Shown here: one piece after another, positions 11,301 to 22,274 of the stretch
How positions within the stretch are numbered: position 1 is the first letter of the stretch
Layout: the number at the start of each line of letters is the position of its first letter
Assembly: GCA_003868215.1 (NCBI GenBank)
Contig: QWDQ01000095.1
Location: 1 to 38,196, forward strand
DNA length: 38,196 nucleotides
Direction of reading: 5' to 3'
DNA from: Pseudophaeomoniella oleicola
Lineage: Eukaryota; Ascomycota; Eurotiomycetes; Phaeomoniellales; Phaeomoniellaceae
Translations under genes and position numbers: made by a program
Notes under the pieces: generated by a model
Seen by the model: only the letters and a program-made list of their open reading frames with translations
What the model was told of the DNA's origin: nothing
Databases searched by the model: none

Positions 11301-14300
11301 CGGCGATATCGGTGAATTTTCCCCTACTGTTGTCCAACTCGCTGCGACGGCCATGCAGATGGCACTGGCACGGCTTTGGACCTCTTGGGGGATTGTGCCT
11401 GAGTCAGTTGTTGGCCATAGTCTAGGCGAGTATGCCGCTCTCAATGTTGCAGGCGTCTTGTCTGATTCTGACACTCTCTACCTGGTTGGAAAGAGGGCGC
11501 AGCTGCTCGAGTCCCAATGCGAAAGAGGTACACATGCCATGCTTGCTGTCTTAGCGCCATTGTCGACGATTGAAAGCCTCTGTTCTGGGAAGAAATACGA
11601 GGTTGCATGCATTAACGGCCCAGAGGAGACAGTGCTTAGTGGCACCAATGAAGAGATTTCAGAATGCCAGAAAGCAATCGCCGCGCAAAAACTCAAGGCT
11701 ATGGTGCTCAAGGTGCCATATGCGTTCCATTCTTCTCAGGTTGAGCCCATCCTTGAGACTTTCGAAGCAAGCGCACGAGGTGTCACCTTCCGTGAACCCA
11801 AAATACCTGTGATATCTCCATTGCATGGAACTGTCATCAAGGATGCGGGTATCATCGACGGTAAATACCTTGCTGAACACTGCCGTCAGACAGTGAACTT
11901 ACTGCAAGCTCTGCGGGCTGCCAAAGAGAACAACACTATCACAAACAACACCTTCCTCATTGAATTCGGGCCCCACCCAGTCGTCTCTGGTATGGTGAAG
12001 GCTACCCTTGGATCTCAGATGACGGTTCTTTCTACACTACACCGTAACAGGGATGCTTGGTCTGTGTTGACAGGTACTATTTCTGCACTATACTTGGCCG
12101 GAGCCGATATCAAATGGGCGGAGTATCACCGCTGTTTCCCAGCATCCCATGTCGTTCTCCAGACCCCTAGATACAGCTGGGACTTGAAGAATTACTGGAT
12201 GCAATACATCAATGACTGGTCTCTGCGTAAGGGTGATGCGCCAATAATCACCACTGTCCCAAAGCTCGAAACAACAACTGTTCACAAAACCATCGAGGAA
12301 GTTTCCAGTGGCGACAAGGTCACTTTGATCGTCGAGTCAGACATTGTCCGTGAAGATTTGAATCCTCTTGTACAAGGTCACAAGGTCGACGGTATGCCCC
12401 TATGCACACCATCAGTGTACGCCGATATTGCAATGACTCTGGGTAAGTATCTCTTGGATGTTTACAAGCCCAATATGAAGGAGCGCATCGTCGACATAGC
12501 CGATATGGACATCCAACGAGCCCTGATCGCCAAAAAGGTCAGCAGCCAGCCACTGCGAACAGCAGTGGAGGTTGATTGGAAGACCAAGAGTGCCAAAGCC
12601 CGCTTTTACTCGACCGACGAGAACGGCAAAGAGTTAACACAGCATTCCAACTGTGTACTACGATTTGTGGATAACTCTAGCCAGGTGGCTTTGAGAATCG
12701 AAGCACCTGCTATCAAGGCTCGTATCAGGGAGCTCCAGCAAGGCGTCGGACCTGGTAAGACAGATCGTTTCAACGCATCCATGGTCTACAAAGTGGTTGG
12801 GATCCTCGCAAACTTCCACGACGACTACCGAGGAATGGATGAGGTCATCATGGACAATGATACCATGGAGGCCGTGAGCAAGGTCAGTTTCGGGAAAGTT
12901 AAGAAGGGAGGTAACTTTAATACCCATCCCGCTTATATTGACAATCTGTCTCAATTGGGCGGTTTCATCATGAATGCACGAAGCGAGACCAACCTCGATG
13001 CTGAAGCGTTCGTCAACCATGGCTGGGATTCTTTTCAGATATTCGAGCCCATTGATGGGAACAAGATCTATCAGACATACACAAAGATGCATCAAAAAGA
13101 AGGCACCAAGTATCAAGGAGATGTGACTTGCTTTGATGGAGATAAGGTCGTTGCTTCCTTCAAGGGTGTTACACTTCTGGGAGTCTCGAGAAGGTTGCTG
13201 AACTTTGTTCTGTCAAGCGAAGCCAAGCCGGCCAAAGGTAAGGCCAAATCAGCTACCCCAGCCGCAGCAACCATTCCCGCCGCTCCCGTTGCTCCCGTTG
13301 TAAAGACCGCTCCAGCCACGCCAACTCCGGCCGCAAAGCCAACGAAGAAAGTGGTCCAGACCAAATTGGTCCAGTCTGCCAAGGTTGACCAAGCCATGGC
13401 TATCATTGCAGAGGAAAGCGGAGTCTCTGAATCGGATCTAACTGAGGATTGTGTTTTTGCCGACATGGGGGTTGACTCTCTCTTATCTCTTGTGATCTCA
13501 TCGAGATTCCGGGAGGAACTCGACCTCGACCTTCAAGTGGAACAGATGTTCACAGAATATCCTACCGTCAAGGATCTCAAGACTCGTCTCAATCAAGTCT
13601 ACGGCTCCGAGACCACAGTCATTGAAGCTGTCGAAGGAAACACAGACGAGCAAGTGACTGAGGAGATGTTTACAGAGCCACAGAATGTCGGACAGACCGA
13701 AGAGGATCCAGAGCCAGTGACTTCTTCACCTGGTGTCATCAACAGCGCTCTTGAGATCATTGCAGAAGAAAGCGGTGTTGCCATGGATGAATTGACAGAT
13801 GACAGCAATTTTGCAGATATGGGTGTGGATTCACTACTCTCTTTGGTCATTTCATCGCGTTTCCGCGAGGAGCTCGACCTTGATCTTGAAGTCGAGCAGA
13901 TATTCACCGTCTTCCCGACCGTGAGGGACCTAAAGGAGAAGCTTGGCGGAGGGCAATCGCACTCGGCGGAATCTGACCATGTGGTTTTCGATCAGAAGGT
14001 TCAAGCTGCCCCTCAGCAAAACTCCACTAACACATCCGGCATCGTTACTCCAAGCGAGGGAAGCGTACGTAGTGACGACAGTAGCAGCAGCGAAGCAACT
14101 TCTGTATCAGAAGAGCCAGTAAAAAAGTCGGCATACGTCTGTCCTCCAGCAAGTTCTGTCATCCTCCAAGGAAGTCTGAAGCAAGCTACCAAGACACTGT
14201 TCTTCTTCCCCGACGGTTGTGGTTCGTCGTCGTCATATACGGGTATCCCAAGAGTCGATTCTGATGTTGCCATTGTTGGCTTGAATTCACCGTTTATAAG

Positions 14301-15004
14301 GAAGGCTGAGCAGATGAAGCTTTGTACAGTGGACCAGTGGGTTGACTCCTATCTCACAGAGGTGCGCCGCCGTCAACCTCGGGGACCTTACCATTTTGGG
14401 GGATGGTCAGCTGGTGGGATTTGCGCATATCGTGCGGCTCAAAAGGTCATAGAATCTGGAGAGGAGGTTCGAAGCCTTCTGCTCATCGACTCACCCGCTC
14501 CGTACGGTCTGGATAGACTCCCTCAACACTTTTACGACTACTGCGACAAGATTGGCGTTTTCGGCCAGGCGCATGGTCCTTCCACTGGGGTAAAGGCTCC
14601 TGAATGGCTCATTCCCCATTTCAATGGCACCATTGACATTCTACATAATTATTGGGCGAAGCCATTGCCTGCCGGAAAGTCTCCAACCAAAGTCTCGATC
14701 ATATGGGCATCTCACAGTGTCATCGACGGAGTCAAGTTCCCAAAAATGCCACCTCACCAGGATGATACCGAAGGAATGAGGTTCCTCACAGAAGATCGTA
14801 CTGACTTCTCCCCTTGTGGATGGGAGAAGCTCTTCCCAGGAATTGAGCCAACAGTCCAGAAGACTGCTGACGCTGATCACTTTTCAATGATGGTATGTTC
14901 CCCCAGAATCTGTTGTCTGTCTGTTTACTGATCGATGCTTTTCCCAATAGCGAGGAGAACATGGTCCTAAACTAGCGGAGTGGATCAAAAACTCACTTGC
15001 CTAG
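8392..15004 (+). CDS. pks1: non-reducing polyketide synthase, SAT-KS-AT-PT-ACP-ACP-TE, melanin/naphthopyrone type
   Basis: Join 8392..8678, 8724..14892, 14951..15004 gives 2169 residues, close to wA, PksP and WdPKS1. Active sites in order: SAT Cys117 (GLCTG); KS Cys544 (DTACSSS), His679 and His724; AT Ser995 (GHSLGE); product-template His1315 and Asp1531; two ACP serines, Ser1681 and Ser1799 (both GVDSL); TE/Claisen cyclase Ser1991 (GWSAGG), Asp2018 and His2148. The domain set builds an acetyl/malonyl-derived aromatic product, either YWA1 naphthopyrone or tetrahydroxynaphthalene; sequence alone does not decide which. The last intron (14893-14950) splits the TE just after the catalytic HFSMM. 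The first intron (8679-8723) is 45 bases and in frame, so it is easily missed; removing it gives a family-like SAT. The start at 8392 has a good context (CACAATGG) and begins the conserved VFIFGDQT strand. All catalytic residues are intact. Confidence 0.95.
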
Positions 15005-16083
15005 AACGTTTCGGTCTTCGGAACGGTAGATATCAACGTGGCGTCATGTTAGCGAACTCCCGTAATGAGGCCCGATACACACCGACTCAAGGCAGTGACT
15101 CAGTTTCATGCAACCTTCGAGTCGGTCTGGGATGGGTTGGCATTCATTGTACTTGTTGTGAAATTGGTGGGTGAATATGAGTGGTGTGAAGTCCGTTCAG
15201 TGTGAGTTGGGAAAGCTAGATGAGGGACGCATTGTGTGAAGGCAATGACCCCGTTCCCTTGGCCTCCTCAGTTGGTCGGAATTGGACTTTCGGTTTCACT
15301 ATTGTATGCCTCTACACGACTTTCTTTCTGGTTTGAACTTAACAATATCTTGTTGGTTGGTTGGCGTTCACGGTCTCAGTTGCTCTACTCGCCTTAGATT
15401 ACAGTAGCGTTTTATAGGTATCAACAATAGATCAGAAGATGGATGAACAACGTGGAATGTCAGCCTTTTCATGAACTTGTTGCCCATCTTGAGGACCTCC
15501 TTGACTGGGCCAGGGATGTTTCGAACGAGTAGCATGTCACAGTGGACACAACGCCCTCAGAACTACCATCGCGAACACGTTTTGATGTGGCTTAGCCATC
15601 GGGAATCCAAAATACCCGGGGTCAATGCCCAAACAAGGCATCCAGATTCCTACCTGGGTATTTGATTGATGGTGAAGACATGGTCAGACCTTGCAAGGGT
15701 CTGTCTGTCTGAGATCCCCAGAGGGGCAAATTTGGGTTAGATTGCCAGCCCTGCCACCCGCCTCCATCGCTTCGCCAGAGGAGCAAGGTTCCGACATTAT
15801 CTCGATACATTTCCCCTTGACGATATTTTGAAGCTGCCAGGATTGATAGGAATGATAAAAATGGTACAGAACGTCGACAGGTTCTGGACGTGTTGATCAT
15901 TCTAACCGATGCTTGGATATCGCTGATGGTGGTGGTGATCCATGACTCCATGACGAGAGATTGAACCCTTTGGAACCCTTGAAACCCCTCCATTTCAAGG
16001 GAAAACCTGATCTTTCCTATTGAGGTTGGTGCAATACAAAGACTGCGCCTCCAAAGGTTCCTCCGCTCCGACATGGATCATAC

Positions 16084-16137
16084 TACTACGTAGTATGTAA
16101 TTAATTACCTTACCTATCTACCTAGGTAGGTACCTAC
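16084..16137. repeat. palindrome-rich TACGTA/TAGGTA tract
   Basis: This AT-rich stretch contains the perfect 12-base palindrome TACTACGTAGTA (16084-16095), then TACCTAGGTA (16119-16128) and GTAGGTACCTAC (16126-16137). It lies about 400 bases upstream of the SREBP start. The first 12-mer occurs again at 30105-30116. Confidence 0.7.
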
Positions 16138-16469
16138 ATTAAGGTTCCACGTAGTAAGTAGAATCAATACGTATTGGTGTACGTTCGGTAATTTAAGTGA
16201 CTGTACACGTAACGAACGTACGAAACCAAGCAAGATGATTGGTGGATCCTGCACTCTTTCCTACCTCGTAGTACGAGTACTAACCTTAGGTAACAAGTTC
16301 CTGTAAGTGCGGTAATCTCCCTAGTGCAACGGAACGTGGACTTCGGCATGGCCTGATCCTGTATAAAGCGCCCTCCTGCGACCTTTCCTAAAGTCGATCG
16401 AGTTTCGTTCCAGACGCGCAAGCAACGATATCGATTCATCTAGCTGCGATTCCCAGGACGAGCCTCATC

Positions 16470-16499
16470 ATGTACATCGTCCCATCAACACTTCTGTGA
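16470..16499 (+). promoter_or_regulatory. possible upstream ORF before the SREBP gene
   Basis: The ATG at 16470 opens a nine-residue frame (MYIVPSTLL) ending with TGA at 16497-16499, only 39 bases before the main ATG at 16539. It is likely to be inside the 5' leader, where it could reduce or condition translation of the main frame. Its use is inferred. Confidence 0.35.
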
Positions 16500-16538
16500 T
16501 CGCTCAACGCTCACGAACGAGGTCATCGCTTCAACACG

Positions 16539-19265
16539 ATGGCTACCCTCACCGCCTTTGACCAGAATCAAGATATGCCCAGTCAGGATTGGACCCAATG
16601 GATGCAATGGGATGGTCAGACCGATCCTATGGTTGATCTGAAAGACGTCTCGATGAAACCCGGCGGCTCCGAGATGATGCAGAACGAATTTTCTTTTCCG
16701 ACTACTCCTTATCCAATCTCCCCTTCGGCTACTTCAAACGGCGACAACCACACTCTACTCACTTCTACAACGAACAACACATACCTTCCGCGCGATCTGC
16801 CAACGCCGGGACACAGCTCGAATTCATCTGGCTCACCAAACCCGCCAAGTTCTAGGTTAAGCGGGGAGACGTTATGGGATCGGACGCCACTAGAACGACA
16901 ACGGATAGGAGGCAAAAGGAAGTTCTCTGATGATAGCTCACCGTCAGCGGACGCAAGAACAAAAGGATCGCAAAAGCCTGCACCAAAGAAACGACCACAC
17001 AATATAATCGAGAAGCGGTATCGAGCAAATCTCAACGAAAAGATTGCCGAACTCCGGGACAGCGTGCCGAGTTTGAGATCGACGAAGAAGACTGATGGCA
17101 AAGAGGACCTTGAGGATGACGATGAAGACATCGATGGTGTCACACCGACCAACAAGCTCAACAAAGCATCTATCCTTACGAAGGCCAGCGAATACATCAA
17201 ACATCTGGAGCTAAGAAATAAGAGACTGGATGACGAAAACACGTCACTGAAGCAAAGGCTGTTGAGACTGGAAAGGCTGATTGCTCAAAGGAGCAGTGTC
17301 ACCGCTCAAAGTGATGAGGCATTCACAATGGACAGAGCATTGGATGAAGATGTCGAATCCTCATCGAAGGAGCGTGAATCATCGAGCCCATCGAGAAACC
17401 CACCCCACGGTCTGATACCGTTGCCAGATATCTGGAAGAAGTTCAGGTCCAGCACTGCACAATCCACCGAACACTACGGACACGTCTACGATACTCCTGA
17501 AGAAGGCCCAAGGCGAGGTGGCTGGTCCACGAAGCTTATGGTTGGATCTCTGGCAGGTCTAATGATAATGGAAGGTTTCTCAGAATCTGACCAAGGATCG
17601 GATTCATCCAAGCGTGGCCTTTTCGGCATACCAATGGAATTTCTCGACGGCTACTGGTTCCTTCGGTCACCAAAGGATTTCATCTCTGCTTTTATGATGT
17701 TCTGCCGTACAGGAGGAGTGTTTCCAATGGTCAAAGGGTTCATGGCTCTCAGCATTCTTGCTTTCCTCGTTTTCACATACCTTTTCAATTCTAAGCCCGA
17801 CACACACCCGGAAAAGGAGAAGACAGAGACAGCACCTAAACGTGCGCCTTCTTTGGCCTCTCCGATTGAAGTCCGTCGTGCTGCTTGGCTGACGAGTACT
17901 CAAGTGCTGCGGATACCAAGCCATAGCTTCTTTCCTGAATGGTTGGCGCTAACTTCCGAATGGCTCAAATACACTGTTCGACTGCTACTGGGCTGGCCAA
18001 TGTATTCTTGGTTGACTGGTCGAACTGGAGAGGATGAACTTGCAAGAGTCAAAACATGGGATATAGCGATTGATGCACAACTAGCTGGTGGGGATTTTGA
18101 GATCAGTCGCAGCAGGCTTATCTTGACCATTTTTGCATCTGGTCTCCTGCCACGCTCACCGTCCAGGTTGATGTTGAAAGCGTTGCACTGCCGATTGGTA
18201 TTGTACGGTGTCGCGCGTAAAGGCTCGACGATGGACAGATTTTGGAATCGCATTGGTGCTTTCTTTGCCGACTACGAGTGGAACCTCGCTCAAAATCTGC
18301 ATGCGACTTTGCCCGTCGGCCATCCAGATCGACTACCTGGATATGCAGCTGCTTTGCTTGCGAGGGATTGCAAGGATGTCATGCTTGAATCGATCTTACA
18401 AAGAGCGTATAACCTCCTTTACAATCGCGCCACCTCTGAAGGTACAGAGCGTGAAGACGCTCTCATGGACGTCATTGTCGAAGATCATGCCATACGGTCA
18501 CCCCTGGATGCACTTTCAGCGTGGTTTTCTAGCCATCAAATGAGAATCGCGTTAATTGCATCGCAAAACCATTCGCAGCTCAATGGCAGTCATGAATTCG
18601 ACTATCTGCTACACTCAGCGATTGCGATTGCCCCAGATTGCTCAGCAGCGCGCACTCGGGCCGTTGCTATCAAAGCTGTCTTTTTTGAAGGGATGCGCGC
18701 AGAGAACATCCAGGAAGTTTTGTCAGCTTTGCCATCCTCAAAGTCAACATCTGCTGCCTCCGGTATTGATTCACCCCAAGATTCTCTCCCGATGTTTATC
18801 GATTCCTCGACGCCGGTTTCAGCATGCGCAGATATCAACATTAGTCTACAGTGTGCAATGACTATGGCAATGTTCCAAAATTCGACGGTGGATGAGACGA
18901 TCAGGACGCAACAAGCGGCGTCCTTGTTTGCGAACATCGCCGTCAATCCTATCGAAATGAGCCTTCTCAGTTTCATCCCTGTCTACCATGTTCTGCGATA
19001 TGTGCTCAAGGAAGTGGAGGTCCATGACATGGCGGATGATTCGCCGGCACGGTTCTGGCGCCCAATACGAACTCTATATCATTGGTCCAAGATTGAAGGG
19101 CCGGAGTCTGTCGTTCTCACTGACTTCGTCATCGAAAATATCCAACGGCTTTACGAGACTACGGAAAAGGATGGGGCGTATCTTCCCCGGCGGCAGAGCA
19201 GTCTCAGTACCGACCCAGGTTACGTGAGCTCAGGTGAGACTGAAATGCCTGCCTCGCCTGTATGA
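16539..19265 (+). CDS. srbA: SREBP-family bHLH-zip membrane-bound transcription factor
   Basis: One uninterrupted exon encodes 908 residues. The basic region at about 150-175 has HNIIEKRYRANLNEK with Tyr161, the tyrosine diagnostic of SREBP bHLH proteins, followed by an acidic loop and a second helix leading into a leucine zipper (about 200-256). Two hydrophobic segments follow (about 328-348 and 392-418), the hairpin that anchors SREBPs in the ER membrane, and then a long C-terminal region (about 430-890) of the fungal SREBP type (DUF2014). In Aspergillus and fission yeast such factors are released by proteolysis under low oxygen or low sterol and drive ergosterol, iron and azole-response genes. 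The N-terminus is acidic and Ser/Pro/Thr-rich, as expected for an activation domain. It lies directly downstream of the PKS in the same orientation; a role in pigment control is possible but not shown. Confidence 0.93.
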   Translation: MATLTAFDQNQDMPSQDWTQWMQWDGQTDPMVDLKDVSMKPGGSEMMQNEFSFPTTPYPISPSATSNGDNHTLLTSTTNNTYLPRDLPTPGHSSNSSGSPNPPSSRLSGETLWDRTPLERQRIGGKRKFSDDSSPSADARTKGSQKPAPKKRPHNIIEKRYRANLNEKIAELRDSVPSLRSTKKTDGKEDLEDDDEDIDGVTPTNKLNKASILTKASEYIKHLELRNKRLDDENTSLKQRLLRLERLIAQRSSVTAQSDEAFTMDRALDEDVESSSKERESSSPSRNPPHGLIPLPDIWKKFRSSTAQSTEHYGHVYDTPEEGPRRGGWSTKLMVGSLAGLMIMEGFSESDQGSDSSKRGLFGIPMEFLDGYWFLRSPKDFISAFMMFCRTGGVFPMVKGFMALSILAFLVFTYLFNSKPDTHPEKEKTETAPKRAPSLASPIEVRRAAWLTSTQVLRIPSHSFFPEWLALTSEWLKYTVRLLLGWPMYSWLTGRTGEDELARVKTWDIAIDAQLAGGDFEISRSRLILTIFASGLLPRSPSRLMLKALHCRLVLYGVARKGSTMDRFWNRIGAFFADYEWNLAQNLHATLPVGHPDRLPGYAAALLARDCKDVMLESILQRAYNLLYNRATSEGTEREDALMDVIVEDHAIRSPLDALSAWFSSHQMRIALIASQNHSQLNGSHEFDYLLHSAIAIAPDCSAARTRAVAIKAVFFEGMRAENIQEVLSALPSSKSTSAASGIDSPQDSLPMFIDSSTPVSACADINISLQCAMTMAMFQNSTVDETIRTQQAASLFANIAVNPIEMSLLSFIPVYHVLRYVLKEVEVHDMADDSPARFWRPIRTLYHWSKIEGPESVVLTDFVIENIQRLYETTEKDGAYLPRRQSSLSTDPGYVSSGETEMPASPV

Positions 19266-19759
19266 GGAGGGATGATCTAAGAGACGGTGGCCCAATTGAT
19301 GGGTCTTTTACTTTATGGGTTTCTATTGGGAACGGTATCTAGGGCTTCGAAAAGTACGAATTGCTTTGGACTCGGTGTAGGCGAGTCACGTAACAACCGG
19401 TGGTTGGCTGATTGGTTTTCAATGGCATAGGAGTTTTGGGGTAGCGGAATAAACAGTCCTATCATTTGTCGCGTACTTGGGATTGACGATGTCGTGTACG
19501 AATACTTAATGTTGTTCTAATAGAAGTTAACGCCCTGGGTTTATCAACACCGGCCCTATTCAATGACGATTATCTCTGTGATACGTCGTTGTGAAAGTGT
19601 TCCACGATCGACATGATATCGTGCATATGACCATGGTATATTCTCCTTCACCGCTTGAAGCGCGAGCATAACGTCGATACCTCACTACCTAAAGGAGGGA
19701 TCTTGACCGCCAACGACTTCACCGATTCTGTGTCTCGTGGCGGGGTTCAAGGTGAAAGA

Positions 19760-19806
19760 GGGGGGGGGGGGTGTACAGTACAGTATAGTACAGTATAGTC
19801 AGTATA
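19760..19806. repeat. poly-G run followed by TACAGTA-type short repeats
   Basis: Twelve G are followed by alternating GTACAGTA and GTATAGTA units. This is simple sequence with no coding value. Confidence 0.8.
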
Positions 19807-19910
19807 CACCGGTTGAGGTATGATCATCTCTTTGAATTCTGTATTGCTGGCCCTGGATGTGATGAGAATTGAATCTTCGCAGATTTCTTTTTCTTTTGGG
19901 AATTGGGATA

Positions 19911-19937
19911 GGGGGCAAGGGGGAGGGGGGAGGGGGG
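19911..19937 (+). repeat. potential G-quadruplex tract
   Basis: Four or more G runs of at least five bases (GGGGG, then runs separated by CAA and single A) lie within 27 bases of the plus strand. This satisfies the usual G3+N1-7 rule. It sits about 650 bases downstream of the SREBP stop codon. Confidence 0.7.
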
Positions 19938-22274
19938 ATTGTTGAAAACGGTACATAGCCATTGGTAGGTAAACAAGAGAAAAGGCCCGACCGACCCTTT
20001 GCATTCTGTAATTTATCGGTATGGAAAGGAGATGCCGAGGAGGGGGGAGGGGTGAGGTGAAAATTTCTTTGGTGGGAAGAGGAAGCAGAAGACAGAAGTC
20101 GAGCTCCATCGAGAGGATGATGAAGAAACGATTCGCAATCACGCACGATCTTCTCACCTGATATACTCGTCAACGATTACAGTAGGAAATACGACTTTTG
20201 GGTACATGGGCGTCTACTCCTGGGTAAGTCAGATACGGAAAAAGAAGGGACACCCATGATGGATCCCAATCCACACAATCAATGGATTTGATGGAGTTAC
20301 ATCGAAAAAGGGCGGAGAGGGTAATTATTCGTATGCAAAAACCAAAATCCAAACCAGATCAGACCGGACCAGACCGAAGAGGAGACAAGATAGACAGGCA
20401 GCAGCAATACTTTCACAATTGGTAAGTACATGCGGTCCCTTCCTACATGGAAGTTTAAGAAGATCAAAAGAAAAGGGGGAAAGATGGAGTTTCTTGGGAG
20501 ATGTGACTTGGAATTATCACTGTGGTCCAGAAAGGCAGGTAATTGTTACTGTTCTGTGGAAAACGGAAGTGGAAGACTTAGATGTCATCATCACTGAAAA
20601 TGTTGTATACCGATCATGAGGATACTTTTTGCGTTGGTACTTTTGGCTTATGGGTAAATTATATATATGAACCTAAGAGAAGGTAGTTTTCGGTAGGAAA
20701 ACCCAGTAATTAGAATGGAAGAAGAAAACTGAAATCGTGTAAATTATGATATAGGTGTCTTCCAAGCATACCGACCAACATGTTTTATACCTATTCTCTT
20801 GTTGACTCTATATGACGAGGAAACTGGTAGATCCATATCAGAGGGGAGAGATCCCAACGGTCACTGACCTTGCATGTCCAGCGTTGGTCTGTTTCTGTTT
20901 CTCTTTTGCTGGTGCAACCTTGTGGTTGGTATAAGGTCTACCCTATCACATAGAACTCTTGGGTAACTGAGGCAGGAGGGAACATGCAATATCTACCTCA
21001 GATAGTCTACAGTTACTGAGCCCTGGAAGAGCCGGGAGACTGTCGCAGTATGGTTGCACTGGGATGAATCGCAATGAATTGACTTGAAGATGATGCTTAT
21101 TGTTGTACTACGTACAGCAAACCGCCCAGCGTGCTCGTCGGCAGAGGTAAAATGGTACGCGCCTACGGTCTCACAGCACAGGCTGCCAGATTCCCTTCAT
21201 CCATCCTTTGCTTCTCTCCAACTCACCATTCACATTCACCTTCTCCTTCCATTCTGCCTGAGCCGCATCAATTGTTTCTCATATTACGTGTTGTAGTTAG
21301 AGCAGACTGTTGTCCTGATCGATCGATCTCGGCCATCACTCACTCTTGATCCCGAGAGATCGCAAGGCAAGTTCCGAAAAATGATGTGATTGCTGTACCT
21401 GTCCTACAGGGTACGTACCCTTATCCGGCCACGTACAAGCAAGTGAGTGCCACTGCAGATTGCACAGCACCCAGTCAATTGAATCGCTCGGATGACGGCC
21501 ACCAGTTCACATCCTAGTCAACTTCCTTCAATCAGATGAGATCCTGTCAGAGCCGAATGCATCCATCCCGCCAACAACCATATCCTACCGAGCCTACCTC
21601 GAGCAGCTCTTGATCTCCATTCGCATCTTTTACCGCTTTCAACTTAGGCTGTACTGTTCGATTTACAACCCAGGAGGGGCAATACTTGGCTCGTTGGGTG
21701 CTTCGTCGTTGTTCGTGGCTCGTCTCGATGCCAAGTCTTACTCTGCGAGCCTGAAACCGCATTGTCTGCTTCTGTATGCACGGCGATCAACATTTCGCTT
21801 GTCAGCACGGAACATTCCAACCGTCTAATCATCTACTTCCTCCTAAATCACCTTCCACAAATTGACTTGCGGCTGTGACGGTTCAGGCTTGGCTAGTTGC
21901 GAAGGGAGAGGGGAAAACAAAGAAGGGCAAAGGAAGGGATAAACGAGAACGAGGACCCTCGCATATACTACCGAGCCACTACGTACGTGCCTATTGATGT
22001 GGGGTACTAGCACGCTGGCTCCTAATCACCTCGTCACGCATGAGAACGAGAGCAACCCTTGACCAGGTTGCCCCTCTTTGAACCCAAAATCCACCAAAAT
22101 TCATTGGTAACTTCCCTGACCCGTTCTAACCGCTCTTTCGGAGTCGTCAGGTGGTTTGGTGCGCCAAACTAGTTCAGTACAAGCTCTCAACCAACTTTTT
22201 GGTGTCAAACCTTGTAGAGCCTTGGAAATTACTCCCGTCAGTGGCTCGATTTGGGTATGGTCGCTGGCTAAACG

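Larger units (their letters stand above)
15005..16538. promoter_or_regulatory. spacer: PKS 3' end and SREBP promoter
   Basis: These 1.5 kb contain no convincing gene; the frame at 15471-15665 is short and unlike any family I know. The left part should hold the PKS terminator. The right part, the presumed SREBP promoter and leader, has a palindrome-rich tract at 16084-16137 and a short upstream ORF at 16470-16499. Confidence 0.5.
19266..22274. other. 3 kb spacer with G-rich tracts, no gene recognised
   Basis: This region holds the 3' flank of the SREBP gene and the upstream region of the next gene. It has a 12-G run at 19760-19771 followed by GTACAGTA-like short repeats, a strong G-quadruplex candidate at 19911-19937 and another G-rich tract near 20038-20057. 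Frames are short and mostly made of simple sequence. A long transcribed leader for the gene at 22275 or a non-coding RNA would fit, but neither can be shown. Confidence 0.45.
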
